The position numbers and the translations under genes are program-made. From assembly GCA_023101885.1 (NCBI GenBank), contig JALPQD010000408.1, positions 859,019 through 923,018 on the forward strand: 64,000 nucleotides of DNA, in the 5' to 3' direction. The notes beneath the pieces are model-generated. The model was given only the letters and a program-made list of their open reading frames with translations. It was not told the DNA's origin and did no database searches. The stretch is from Typhlomys cinereus. Lineage: Eukaryota > Chordata > Mammalia > Rodentia > Platacanthomyidae. This document shows positions 1-14,093 of the stretch, in pieces; position 1 is the first letter of the stretch; every line of letters starts with the position of its first letter.

Positions 1-300
1 CATGTATAAAAAGAAACTGACGAAAGACTCTTACAAAATCAGGTTTTTTTTATTAGACCCAAGGAGTGTTGGGAGAGCATTGAAAAGAAGAAACAGCTTA
101 CAATCAGAGAATAAGAGCAGGAAAGAGAAGCCATGGGCAACACAGCCTAGGAGAGGGTCCCAAAGGACCAAAAGAGTAGGTGGGGGGAGCCCTTAAGTGG
201 GGCTTTTATTACCTCAGACGTTGCTAAGGGGCTGCCTATGTGAGTTGCTCTTCAGTACAGTAGTGGGGATGGAAAAGCTTCAACTTAGACTATTCACCTC
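1..300 (-). mobile_element. LTR-like repeat fragment, cut by window edge
   Basis: On the minus strand this piece has AATAAA-containing A-rich segments (AATAAAAGCCCC near 210 and TAATAAAAAAAACC near 50) with pyrimidine-rich sequence between, the layout of an LTR around its polyadenylation signal. Its end lies outside the window and no coding part is seen. The family is not recognised. Confidence 0.35.
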
Positions 301-894
301 TCTTTGCCTTCATTCTAATGTTCCATGAATGATATGTTTATATGAAATTCAGAACCTAGATACAATTCTAATAAGTATGGACTGGAAATAAAGCAAAAGT
401 CTTAAACAGGAAGAAAAGGCCCTTGAATTAGCAAGAATGTCATCTGGTGTGTGTGTGGTTTATAAGACATATGGAATGGCTAGATGGTTGATATAGATGA
501 TTGGTAGACAGATAATTAGGGACCAAACCTAAGGTCCTGAATGTACTAAGCAACTTTCATCACTAAGCTCCATCTCTCTAATGGCTTTAGGATGGGCAAA
601 TCTTTTCATCCTCGTTTCCACAGTCCAGGGATGTGACATAGGAGTCGAATGCTGTATGTTTGGAGCTTGCTGCATGGGAATAAGGCTGCCCAGCTGCTGA
701 CTAAATCCTGTATCAATCAACCATTCCTCAAACCTGTTTTCCACAGGTGCCTGGAGTTGTAAGATGGCCCACCTACTTCTCCATGCAGACATAAATACCC
801 ATAACCACACTTCAGTTTCTCCTCTAACATCCTGCACACCCTTGAATTTGCCTTTGTCTAAAACATATCGTTAACCTGAAATAAACACACACCA
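301..894. other. non-coding flank, nothing recognised
   Basis: A minus-strand open frame at 529-837 has no recognisable domain, no gene context and ordinary AT-rich composition. I see no exon, RNA or clear repeat in this piece. Confidence 0.5.
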
Positions 895-2323
895 TTTTAT
901 CATTAGCTATTACTTCAGTTTATTAAATGAATTAAACAAGGTTTTGCCACATATTTAAAACAAATAGTCTGCATGATGTATATCAATTATAGCATCAAAA
1001 TAAATATTAAGAAAGGAGTCATTTCTATTACAGATTAGCAATATTTAGCATAGTATAAGCATAAACTTAGCATAGCATAAACACATATATAAACACACAA
1101 ACAATTTCCTTCAACGTAGTTACAAAAGCTAAAATCCCTTTGCCATACCTCAACAATCCACAAGGGAGGTGAGGGGCTGCGGCCAAACTCACACTGTCCG
1201 GTGCTTTGTTTTGGGGTCAGAAACTTTTAACAGTTTACATTAACTCCTTCGGGAATGGGTAGCAGGTATAGCAGGTTAAGACACTGTTTCAGAAGGCACT
1301 TAATAAATTTAGACAATATTTTTCTTAAAATACTATTTTTGCTCTTGAAAATATGCTGAGGTTTTAGAGTGTGAATTTCTTTTCATCCCAATATGGACAT
1401 GCACGTAATTTGAATAAGTTGGTGGTAAGACGATCTGACATTCACTCCTTGTGTGTTCTCCAAAATAAACTTACTTCTATTTTAGAATCATTTATATACT
1501 TAAAAAAGGGGTGGGGGTATTTTATAAATTAAAAATTTGGCTCAAAAAAAGGCAATTCTTTCAACTCAAAAGTGAAAGGCTCTCTAGGGACAGTCTCCTA
1601 CTTCAATGGAATGCTCTGGCAAGAAAAATCTTTAGGTGGTTCTAGCAAAAACCAGGGCCTGTGAGATAGCTCAGAGGCTACCAGTACAAGTAAGCAAAGT
1701 TTGCTGAGAGCCAGGTCGGTTGCAGCTAGTGGATCTTCTACCGCCACCTGGTGGCTGCTATGGGGATGTGCACTTTCATCTCAAGTCTTAAAGACACTTT
1801 AACCCTTTCTCTTTTTCATGACTGTATCTTAGCTCTTACATTTGGAAATAAAATCCTGCTTTACAAAATCTTTTCAAAGGAAACATTCATAAGAAGACAA
1901 GATGAACATGGATGGGAGAAAGTACTTAAGTCTGATCCTCAAAGAAATCCTGCACACCTTCTCTGTATGGAAGAGGGAGGAGTCCTGGAACACACTGCCA
2001 GGTCCAGTGGCCAGATGGTCTGCCTGGAGCCTTGGTCAGCACTTAGCAAGACTCTTACAGAGTGCACCTGAAGACTGGACTGTCTTCTAGAAGTAGAAAG
2101 TTTTTGGCTCCTAAAGACAGCTTTTGTTTCAAAAAGAATGAGGAAGGCAAGAAGGAAGGAGAATGTTCTCCTGCATTATCGAAAGAAAGAAACAAAAGGG
2201 AAATATTACATATACATCTTTTTATCAGAAACTAAATAGATGGCTAGAAGTATAAAATTCAGAGTATAGCAGCTGCCCTACATGTATGAGGCTCTGGGTT
2301 TGATTCTTAGCAAAACACACACA

Positions 2324-2368
<45 letters not shown>

Positions 2369-3336
2369 AACCATTTATAAAGTTTCTAGGAGTCCCAGAT
2401 CCTTAGCAGTTTAACATATTTAATGTGAAGTGAAATAAAAAGATAGAAATCCAGAAAAAAAAAGTCTTCCATTCATTAGCAGCATTCTGCTAATGGTCTT
2501 TATCAACCAGGCCTTTAACAAGGGCTCCGGTTGCCATTCCTGGGACAAACCCACCATAACACAACTCCTTCTCAAACAGTGTTTACTGAGTGGCAGGATC
2601 TGTAAACATGATGCAAACACGCTTACCCTTCATGTACAGCATCATTTTTTCCTTCATCTGACCTCTATTCCAATGGACATTATTATCCCTGTTTTAAACA
2701 CTTGGAAATAATTAACTTTGCTAAAAGTTACCTAAGATGTGTTACCTAAGACAGAAGCGAGTGGCTTGAGAATGCCTCCCAGTCACACTTAGGCACTGAT
2801 ATAGTGTAACAATTCCTCACAAAGGTCCAGTCTTAATGTCACTTATTGTAAGTGAAAGATCTGCCGAAATCAGAAAGTACAAACCAGTGTGACATTCCAA
2901 GACTCTTAGTCCTGTGCTGTCCACACCTGGGTCTTCACAAGCAATGTCTTTGCCCCAAAGGTTTCAGAATAGCGCCTTCCTGTTGGAAACTCCATGGCTT
3001 GGTTCCCTTGAGCTTTTTTAGAGAGGTTGGGGGGTGGGGGGCAACAGGGGTCACGCTCCCTGAAGAAAACAGCACTCGGCTCCCAATTTTCTGGCAAGAT
3101 TTCTTCAGCAAGAAATGTGTGTTTCATATATTATGTTCATGTCAAAGCGCACTTGGACGGGAAGGATAGCGCTGGGGTTATTGTTTAGGCTACCGACACT
3201 GAGGCCGTGGCCATCTGAACTAACCCAGTCTTCACCAGCTGCTCGCATCCCTGAAGTCGAGATGACTGCGGTGAGAAGAAGCTGAGACTCAGGATGCTCT
3301 ACTGTGGCAGGGCCTGTCTCACGCGGTCCGGGCTAC
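895..3336 (-). other. SLC25A30: probable 3' UTR of SLC25A30
   Basis: The stretch below the stop codon has no other gene. It is AT-rich and contains a (CA)n array (2316-2366) and old SINE remnants. On the minus strand an AATAAA hexamer lies at 924-919, giving a possible cleavage site near 895-910. Another AATAAA at 210-205 probably belongs to an LTR-like repeat. The 3' end is inferred from the hexamer only, so shorter UTRs are possible. Confidence 0.4.
2316..2366. repeat. (CA)n microsatellite
   Basis: A nearly perfect CA run with one interruption follows an ID-like SINE remnant (gaggctctgggtttgattc). It sits in the probable SLC25A30 3' UTR. Confidence 0.95.
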
Positions 3337-3378
3337 TCACAAGTCCAACTTCTTCAGTTGCTCATACGTCACAAAGAA
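3337..3378 (-). CDS. SLC25A30: SLC25A30 coding exon 9 with stop
   Basis: The terminal coding exon is 13 codons plus TGA (3339-3337), encoding [13 protein letters not shown], the standard C terminus of this carrier. The acceptor is ttattacag, with little pyrimidine tract but a CCTTAAC element at 3397-3391, as expected for a U12-type intron. Confidence 0.95.
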   Translation of the reverse strand, partial: FFVTYEQLKKLDL

Positions 3379-4101
3379 CTGTAATAAATGGTTAAGGCTG
3401 CCAGGAAAATGTCGCTATGACCCACCTAATACATAAAGCGTCACCACGTCTACTGGCAAATTTATATACAGGCAGCTCTATGCTGAGGACGTGACCCAGT
3501 GGGAGAAGCTCTACACCCAACACTCCAGCTCTCTCCCTGCAAGCATCCCAAAGTTGGCTCAGAGCATAAAGAACAAAACCCAGACCTGTGAACCCCTAGC
3601 CTCGGCCTCTTCTGGAGCGACATGCGTACTCATTAGCAAAGCCCATGGGCAGAGGGCAGTGACCTGTCTCTTATCCCCTGCCTCCTGTTTCAGTGACGAC
3701 AGGGCAGACCAGGGCCAATTCCTGATGATGTGTAGGCAGCTGCCATAGTAATTATGTGGGCACATCAAGACCTGCCTCCTTCCTCAGGACAGCTGCAGAC
3801 AGACAAGCAGCTGCGCCATTCTGAAATCATAAACATTCTCGGCTCCTACAACAGACTCTTAAGGGGGAAGGGGGTCTGGAGAGATGGCTCAGGGGTTAAG
3901 ACTCTGCCTCACAAGCAGATCCCAGGTTCGGATCCCAGGTCCCATATTAAAATGCCAGGCAGAAATGGTGGCAGCCTGCACTTTCAGCTCTGGTGGGTAG
4001 AGCCTGGGAAACTCCAGAGCAAAGCAAAATGGAGGTAGAAACAATCCAGGTGATTCCCAAAGTCCCCCTTGGCCTTCCACAGGGACATACAGTGCCCTCT
4101 A

Positions 4102-4143
<42 letters not shown>

Positions 4144-7100
4144 CAAAGTTTAAAAAAAAAACAACTGATATCCTTGCCTTGTATTAACAATGTCATTAAA
4201 CTACAACCACAATGTATAGCATAGAAATTTCAATTTTCTAAAGCAGAAATGGACTATTTCTTAGAATGAGACAAAGTTGAAAAGATAAAAACTTACTTCA
4301 TTCGATGCTGTAATTTATAACTTGGTGGTTTGTGAAAACAACATGCTTTAGTTTCATCTTGCTTTAGATCTACCACAAAAAAGGATACAATGATATTCCA
4401 AGGACCAAGCCGCAACCAATTTGGCCAAAAGCCTTTATAGAGAGCAAAAAAACCTTCATTCTTCCATGTCTAGTGAAGAGGAAAAAAAAAAGTTAACTTC
4501 CCATTTTCTGTCAAATGTATTAACAGTGTTCAAACTGATCTAATTTTGCAACAAATACCTCCATTGTAGAATGCTTGTTTAGCATACATAAGTTCAATCC
4601 TTAGTACTGCAAAGATTAAAATGAAACCAGCAGGGGCTTGTGAGCCCACTAGACAGAGCAAGGCAGGCGGTCCACACTACTTGGAGCCTGAAGAGCCGGC
4701 CAGGCAGAGGCGGCCTGCTAACTGCGGAGGGTCACCAGACTTCAACATATTTTGGATGTTGCCATTTACAGACTCAGACTACAACATTCTTCCAATTGAA
4801 GTACTCAATTGTTGTGCAAAAGATGGTTAAGTTCTTCTTGATCACCAATGCTACTGATAAATGCTTACCATTACAGAGAACTGCTGAATATTTTAATCAG
4901 AAAACTGGGAAAAATGGAAATACGATGAAATGAAACAAACGAAAGCTTGCTTGAGAGGGCTCTCACAAGATTTTTTGCTTTGGGGCTGGCAAGATGGTTC
5001 AGCTGATAAAGCTGACTTGCTGTGTCAGCCTCTGGAAATCTTGTAAAGAAGGAAGGAGAGAACCAACTCCACAAAGTTGTCCTCTAACCTCCACAGGGCC
5101 ATAATACGTACCCTCCCCCACACCTGATAATAATACATTTTATAAAGACGTGTGTTTTCTGCTCTGTTCTTTAACAGATGGGAGATCAAGGCTCCATGAG
5201 CAACCGTACCACATGGAAGCGAAGAAATGAATCATACACAGGAGAACAGAAACTGAACGTGTAAGAAATTGGATTTAATTCTAGCTAAGGGCATCTACTT
5301 CCAGCTATCTAAGTTCTTAAACAGGCCAGAAATAAACAAGCAATGCTGATAACGATATCATTTTGAGCACTTCTTCCTAAGCATTTAGGTAAATAAAAAT
5401 AGCACTGTCTCTGCTTCACTTAAGCAATACTTGAGAGCTAGGAATGTTTGCCCAACAGGCATGAAGCCCTGGGAGAAATCTCCAGCACCACACAACACGC
5501 CTACAACCCCAGCCCTTGGGAGATAGAGACAGGAAGATTAGAAAATTAGAAATTCATGGTCCAAGTTTGAGTCCAGCTTGAGTTACTTAAGACTGTCTCA
5601 AAGGTAGAAAAGGTGATACTTGGAAATTAAGAAGTGCTAACAGGGATCAACAAAGATAGCTCAGTGGCTAAGGCGCCTGCTTACAAACTGGCCACCTCAA
5701 TCTGATCCCCAGAAGCCCACATGGGGAAGGAGAAAAGCAATTCTAAAAGTTATCCTCTGACTTCATTCCACCCATGCACCACAGCAAACGTGTTCTCCTT
5801 CTCTCTATCCTCCCCTCTCTTCTCTTTCTCCTCCTCCTCCACCTCAAATTATTTTTTAAAGTGCTGGAAAGTTAGATCAAGTAGCTCCTAATCTCTGGCT
5901 GATAGTAACAAGCTCTGGTTGAACATTTTCCTCCACTCAGGAACCAGTTATCTATCCTAGAAATTACAGTAAGACTGATGAGCTCTTTAGAGAAAGATCT
6001 GGATAAAGAAGATTTGTCCCAGTGTGCCTCGAGGGGAAAAGGGATACTATGAAGGCCATACAGTTCTACGGGCATAGAAAATATGGCCATTTTAAAATCC
6101 TTCCTAGTAGAGACACAGAATATGGACTTTCATTCTTAAAAGTTCACCTCAATTTTGGATTGATAAGTTTATTATAGTATGACAGAAATGTCATACACAA
6201 CTTAAGGGCCTTACAACATCACTCATCTTTTAATACAGGTTTTAACACCTGATTTAGTTACATAAGTGGAATACATGTATTTCACAACCCTGCACGTTGA
6301 CTCTCACCTGTAACAGGCAGTCCAGGGTGCCCTTGTAGCCCGGGCACGTGCCATCTCGAAGGACTCTCTGATTCATCATACGGGTTCTCACGACATCAAC
6401 AGGGTTGGAGGCCAGAGCCCCTACCAGACCACAGGCAAAGCTGGAACTGTGAATAAAAAGATAATATCAGCAAAAAGCAAAAAGTTAGGTACCACTCAAC
6501 TATGACTACAAGCAACAGGAAACGTTCTCCTCCAAAAATCATGCTACAGTAACTTGGAGCTGCATGCAGCATACCAACATGCTTCGTGTCCACACAGCTG
6601 GACAAACTTCTGAAAAGAGAACACTGATTCCTCTTGCTTATGAATTCCAAACATTGCTACAGATACCGAGGTCTGGAAAGTCAAAGAACCATAGAAATGT
6701 GAAGGAATGTCCTCCAAAGAACATCTTCCCTATCTGTTTTCCTGGAAGCAGATGTCAAAACAATCTTAGTCAAATCACATTCTCCCGTCTGACAGATTGT
6801 CACTGAATGCCCACACAGGTCTCAGGTTCTAGTACACTCTCAGTCTTACTAGATTACCACAGGCCACTATGCTACATTAGCAACACTTAGCACTGATGAG
6901 CTGAATTGTTTAGCCTCAAGCCGCCTCCATAAGTAACTCGGTGTGACCTGACTTACTGAGAATATGACTAGCGACCCACTGTGACAGAATGCATTTGTAG
7001 TGAGCAGCCTAAGCCTCACCACACAGTCAGTTACACCTTCGAGTCACTGAAGAGTTTTATAAAGTCCCAGGCTCAACTATGAGGAGCTCAACTCTGCACT

Positions 7101-10100
7101 TCTGTTCCCTTTCTCTGACCACAGGCAGTGCCCACACACATGATGGATGGAATCTCTCCACTTCCATCATGATTGCTGCTCTGCTCAATTAAACTCTGTA
7201 AAATTTAACTTGACCATGGTTTTCCTGTCAACAGTATCAATTACAGCATTCCTTGCATGGTGGACTAGTCGATCTTGTTGTGGAAGCTGTCCTGTCCACA
7301 CTAAGATGTTCTGTTTGCAGCAGCTGCATCGTCTCTACCCACTGAAGTATGGCTCCTCCTAGTGGTGGAATCAGAACAGCCTCCACACTTAAATGAATGT
7401 AGCCCCCATGAGGACAGTCACACTGCTCAATGGATTGTATCATCCACGGCGTGTTCACACAGCGTGAGCTCATCTGCAGTTAACAAAGCTGTGAGAACTA
7501 TCCTGGAAAGGTATTGGCAAGACTGGCAAGTATAGTCAGGTTTTAAAATGCAAATAAGAAAGTATAGACATTATCTTATTCGGGTAGTAAAAGACATGAT
7601 ATATACCTTTGTAAAAAAAAATCTGTAGCTATTATATACATATAGGTACAAACTGGTTAACAATAGCTACCTATTTAAAGGGTTAAGACTTTTACTTTGA
7701 CCTGTTTCATTTCTGTGTTATAACTTTCAATAAGGAACACTATTTTATTACAAATAATTATTACACTACTTTCTCTAAAACAATTTTGAATTTATACCAA
7801 ATTTCCCTCTAACCTCATGCATATCCAAAATACTGAATTTTTTAAACCATAAACGTACAGGAAGTGCGTATAGACAGTGTCTCCCATCAGGCCTGAGAGT
7901 ATCAGATGTTTCTTGGTGATGTCATAGATCGGAAGCTCCACGCCAACAACAATAGCAGCCCTCTGAGCCGTAAGGGACACACCCTGGGTAAAAATATTAG
8001 TGACAGAGTGAGCAGAATACCCCAGAGAGTACAGATGCACAGAGCTTTCGCAGCTGTTCGCAGGGAGAAACGGTGAGTGACAGCAAAGCCACCAGAGCAA
8101 GAACTCTTTGGAACTCTGACCTCAATTCTGACTCTGGCACCAACTGTATGATCTTGTGCCAAGACCTTGGCTGTCATACCGAGGGAATCACACTGGGCGG
8201 TACTTAGGGTCTGGTCACTGAGCCAGCGAGTCAGTGGGACCCCAGGGAATGGTACTCCATACCAGCTCTTGCCTAATTACACAGATGTCACTCAAGGGCC
8301 ATGAAACAGTCCAGACGAATCATCCCATAAAACTGGATGGAACTGGGGCTGGAGAGGTGGCTCAGGGGTTAAGCCTCCACCTTGCAGGTGGAAGGTCCTG
8401 AGTTCGGATCCCAGATCCCACGTATAGATGCCAGGCGGAAGCAGGGGCGGCCAGCACTTCTGGTCCTGGTAGGGCAGAGCCTGTGAATTCCGGGGTAGAA
8501 GGAGGTGGAGGCGGCCATGGTGGTTTCAGAATTCGTCCGTGGTTCTACACACACACAGACACACACGCGCGCACACACACAGACACACGTGCGCGCGCAC
8601 ATACACACGCACATGCGCACAGTTGAATAAATAATAATAAAAAAATATATATATTAAAAAAAAAAACTGGATGGAACCTAGGGACACTCTACAAAAAACA
8701 AAGCGCTCAGCCTTCATGATCACCTTATATATGCACTATCCAAAAGGTACCTTAAGAACATATTGCTCATACTTGCATTTTACAGACAGTAGATGAAGGA
8801 AGAAGGTGTCTTCGAGGATAGAAAACACCACCCTTCTTCCCTCACTCTAATGTGGCCCTAGATTCAAGTTAAGGGATGGACGCTGGGCAAACACACCTGG
8901 AAAGGAGAAGAGACCAACTCTGCAGGCTTACCTTCCACAGTCCTCTCGCCCCTTCCTGCTGGTAAATGCTGATGAAGCTGCCTATCATTCCTCCTCGAAC
9001 CGCACTGCTCTGTGCTTGCATTCGGATCTAGAGGTGATTTTAGAGACCAACGTGAGAGGGTAACTGGAACATCCCCATCACCATGAAAACCATGGCCCAG
9101 AGAAAATGGACACAAACATGACTGTGAGGCTACCACAAAATGTCCTAAAAAAACTAGCAAGTCCACAAAACACTACATAATAGCATTTCACTAAATCTCA
9201 AAATAACAAGCTTTTTAAAAGTCTTCAGGAGCCAGAGCATAGATGGCACCTGTCACCAAGCCATGAGGACCTGAGTTTGATCCCCGGAGCCCACACTGTG
9301 GAAGGACAGACGTGAGGTGTCTTCTACCCTAACTACTGTGGCACATGCGCACCCACACAGACATAGACGCACATAAATAAATGTAAAAAAAAAGGTCTTT
9401 CTAGAAGGACCTATATTTCTCTAGGTACTAAGCAGGAGAGAGAGGAAAGTGATGTTCGTTTAAAGGGTTCAATATACATAATTAGTAGGCATACACTTGG
9501 CTGAATCCGACCTGTGTAATCGCAGTTCTTATAGTGTCTGAAGCCACTACTGTTCCAACCTGCTGAACCAAAGGCAGGCAGGTGAGCCGGCCTCAAGTGC
9601 TACCACATTCTGTTAACTTGGACTTCCACAGCTCACAAAGGCCCAAGAACCACATGTCCAAGATTCCACAGTAAGAGAATGGCTCCATGTAGTTCTTTTT
9701 CTTCTTCAGAATGAAAATCTCATGCTGGTACTATACACTATGTTTTTTTTTTTTCTACATTGTATTCATTTACTTGAGAGAACACACATGCATGCTATGG
9801 TAACATGGGTAGAAATTACAGGGCAACTTTGGAAATCAGTTCACTTCTTCTATCATGTGAGATTCCAGGAATTGAACTCAGGTTGCCAGGTTTTTGAGTA
9901 GGTGTCTTAGTGTAGGCACCCTTGTCCACTAAGCTATCTTGCTGGCCTTCTATAAACCATGTGGATAGGAAAGCCATTTACCCAAGGGGCTTATAAACTA
10001 CTACTGTTTACCACAAGGAAAAGATAATGAACTGCTTGTAAATACTATTATACCCACAAATCAGAACGGCTCCTTATTCCAAAAAGAAGTTAAGGAAACT

Positions 10101-10830
10101 ATATCTCTTGTCCCTGCGTTAACTTGCTGTTGCTGCTGTTTTCTTATTTATACATTTCTTTATAGTGTGTGCACAGGTGCCCACTACAGTTCACATCAAA
10201 GGACAACCTCATGGAGCTGGTTTTCTCCTTTACCCACTGACTTACCTCACCACTCTGCCACCTTGGTGGATATAAAAGTCAGAGTCTGTATGGCACAAAT
10301 TACAAACAGATTCACACATCGCACCTTATGTTGTAGCCCCAGGATTTTTCACAACTGAATGCTGCTCCCAGTAAGAGACATGGAGTATGCTTCTTCATGA
10401 TGGCAGCCAGCACAACTTACTTTCAGAACATCAGTTGGATTAGCAATGGCTGAGGATATGACACCAGATAGAACTCCACAAACGACGTTGATCAGCAAGG
10501 TTTCATCTGTAAATAAAGACAAATTACTTTTTATACATTCAGAGTTCTTCCTGTGAGCTCCGCCAAAATAAATGAACACATATTTCTTGTTCACCCTAAG
10601 AAATGTGAACTGTGCTAAGACTCTGCTTCGCAAGCAGAAGGTCCTGAGTTCAGATCCCAGATACCACATAAAAAAATGCCAGGCAGAACATGCAGGGCCT
10701 GTACTCTGCCCTAGTGGGAAGAGCCTGGAAAACCCCAGAGCAAAGCAAAACAGAAAAGAGATAGAAGAAGCAATCCAGGATGATCCCAAAGTCATCCAAG
10801 GGCCTCTACAGGGACACGCAGTGCCCTCTG

Positions 10831-10876
<46 letters not shown>

Positions 10877-12088
10877 GCACACAATAAGTTAAATAGACAG
10901 ATGATAGAGTAAAAAAAGCATTCTGATTAGCAAAATTTCCTGGTATCTAAAAATAAATTAAAAACATTAAAGTGACTAATTCAGTTTTGTGTGTAAATTC
11001 AATCCACATAGCTAAGACAAGGTGTATCTGTTGAAAGAATAAGAGAGACACGGTTCTACACAGAACATGGAGGTTCATTTGACATGGAAAGTTTTGAAAA
11101 TGAATTTTCATTTTCATTTTCATATGAATTTTTAATACACCAAGGAGCTCTCAATCTTTCAAAGTTCACCAGCCTTATGTTTCAGAAACTATTCATCACA
11201 TTGCAAAACTGTACAGATGGATGGGTGATGACTGAGAGATACACAAGCAGGCAGGCAGGTAATTCATGGTCTCCAGCCCACAGAATCAATGAGCCACCGA
11301 ATATCAGAATTCAGCACTCTTAACATTAAGAAATGTTTTTAGGGGCTGGAGAGGTGGCTCAGGGGTTAAGCCTCTGCCTTGCAGGCAGAAGGTCCTGAGT
11401 TCGGATCCTAGACCCCACGTATAAACGCCGGGCAGAAGCGGGGGCGGCCTGCGTTTCCAGGTCCTGATAGTGCGGAGCCTGTGAATCCCGGGGCAGAGTA
11501 AACAAGGAGGATGTGGAGGCGTCCATGGTGGTTCCCGAATTCGCCTGTGGTTCTACACATGCACACACACGCATCCACGCATAATTGAATAAATAATAAA
11601 TAAAAAAAATTTAAAAAAAAGAAATGTTTTTAATACCATTCTAAAATCATGAGATTTCAGAAAATTTTTAGATGAATGGTAACCACACAACTGTAGTCTA
11701 TGTACTTTGGACATAGAGACAAATGATCACTTGTACAGACAGCTTGACAGACAGCACTGCTTCTCCCAATGCAGGTGACACCTGTCTTGCTTGGAGCACA
11801 ATTCATGTAGCTCTGCACTCTGGCTTTTCCTTAAAAGGATAAGAAAACTCACAAATAGGACTGGAGAGATGCCATAGGGGTTAAACTTCTATCTTGCAAG
11901 CAGAAAGACCTGAGTTCCGATCCCAGATGTCATATAAAAATGCTGGGTGGAAATGGTAACAGCCTGTACTTCCAGGTCTGGAAAGCCAAGCCTGGAAAAC
12001 CTCAGAGCAAAGCAAAAAGGAAGCAGAGCAACCCAGGATGATTTCTGAAGTGACCCTTGGGTCTCTATAGCACACACACTGACCTCTG

Positions 12089-12137
<49 letters not shown>

Positions 12138-14056
12138 AAAAAAACTCTCAAAAATTGAAGAAAATCTACTGTGAAACCACTGAACAAAAAAACCCACGGC
12201 CCGCCAGGCGGAAGACAGATGGCCACTCACCTTCCGGGTGTTCCACAAATAATCGCTTCAGGCTCTGGTAAGTGCCAATCTTGATGGTGCCATAGGAGGC
12301 CTGGCGCAACATCGCAGGGGCAATCCTGTACAGCAACATGTAGGCAGATAAAAGCAACCACTTGAAATCCTCAGAGAGACACAAACTACTACCACTTCCT
12401 AACGCTCAACATCCAACACAACTATAGTGGGTTTGAAAGTGGTGCCAATCATTAGTTCCCTAAGAGGAAGCTCAGACCCTCATATGTGTCGCCAATGACC
12501 ACGCAGGTGGATGTGAATCCATCTGCACGTTCACATTAAAACACAAGGACATTCCCTTCTGAGTACAAAGCGCCCAGGAAGGCTGGCCTGAAGTGGCCCC
12601 CACCAATGCTCTGCAGCTGTCTCCTGCCTCCCTGGGAACCCTATGGAGTGGTTTCCTCTCCCTCAAAACTTTCCCAGCATTGTGCTCAAACATGCTCAAG
12701 ACACAATCTGGAACCGTAAGTTGAATGTCTTCCATCCTCCCCCTTGGGTGACCAACCTGAGACATGTTTACGCTTCCCAGCTCTCTTCCTGCACTTCTTA
12801 CTTCCTTCTGGAAATTGCACCCTCTGCTCTCTTCACCCCTCACCCAAGGTGACCAAGGGGCAAATTACAGGATGCTTTTCAAGTAATGGCTCAGATAACC
12901 TCTTTGCAGCCTGGCCCCTGGCCACCCAGTCTCTTTCCTGGCCGGCTGCAGCGTCGCCTTCATCCACTTCTTTCTCTAGGGCATCCTGTCTTCTGGAGGT
13001 GGCTAGGATTCTACCTTCTCTACCTACCGACTCATCCCCTCCCCTGACTTCATAACCACTGTGACAGAATCCCTAAACCCAAGTTCAGCACTGACCTAGA
13101 GACAATTTCCAGTTGCTCCCTAGAGCGTCAATTTAGATATCCTACATATGCTCCCCATCAAGTGTACCGCCATTGAATTCACTCTTTCCTTCTCCAAACA
13201 ATCTGTTTCCTATGTCAGAGATGAAGTCACTGGTTCCCACATGGAGACTGTTTGTCGGGATCCCTACTTTCCAGCTCTTCCTCCAACTGCAGTCAAGTGA
13301 CTTTCCCAGTGAAACCCACTCCGGTCAGTCCTACTTAAGACCTTGTCTGCCCCAGGCGCAAGGCAGGTGCCACAGGGTGAGCGAGCCACAACTGCACACG
13401 CATGCCGAGAAAAGCACTTTAACTCCAGCTACTACCACAAGTGAATAAATACCAACCTGCTGCTGCTGGTGTTTTCCCTCAGATTTTCAGATGCAAGTTT
13501 CATTTGTAAATAATGACTTGGCTGACTGTGGTGGCATATGCCTATAACCTCAGCTCCCATGGAGGCTGGTGCAGGACAAATATCTAAGCCCAGGAATTGA
13601 AAGCAGCCCAGACAATATAACAAAACTTCTGAGAAAGGAAGGGAGGGAGGGAGGGAAGAAAGAAGGAAGGAGTAGAAAAAGAGGGGAGGGAAAAAAGAGA
13701 GGAGGAGAGGAGAGAACAAGGGGGGAGAGGACCACAGCTCACATGGAAAACAAACACCTTTGTGGGGGTCCACTAGTGCGGGACACAGGGCATGAGAGTG
13801 TCCACGCCCTGATCCTTTATTAACACTCCAGCTCCACCTCCTGCTGCTTGCCAGCTCCACACTACAGCCAAGTTGAATTACTTGCAGTTCGCAGAATATA
13901 TGCTGCTGCCTGGCACATGCTTGTAGTTAGTGGCTCCAAACTAAACGTGCCTGGTTAACTTCTCCAGCTTTCAAGGTCTAGTCCAGAACCTTATTAGGCC
14001 AATTGGCTTTCCTCAAAATCCCCACCCTCTGCCTCCAGCAGTCTCTCAGTCTCTCT

Positions 14057-14093
<37 letters not shown>

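Noticed and set aside
1738..1757. CTCF-like ccacctggtggctg
   Set aside because: It has two mismatches to the core, one at an important position, and no CpG-rich context.
10349..10882. 177-codon minus-strand frame
   Set aside because: Only the 10421-10506 part is real (SLC25A30 exon). The rest is CA array, SINE and intron.
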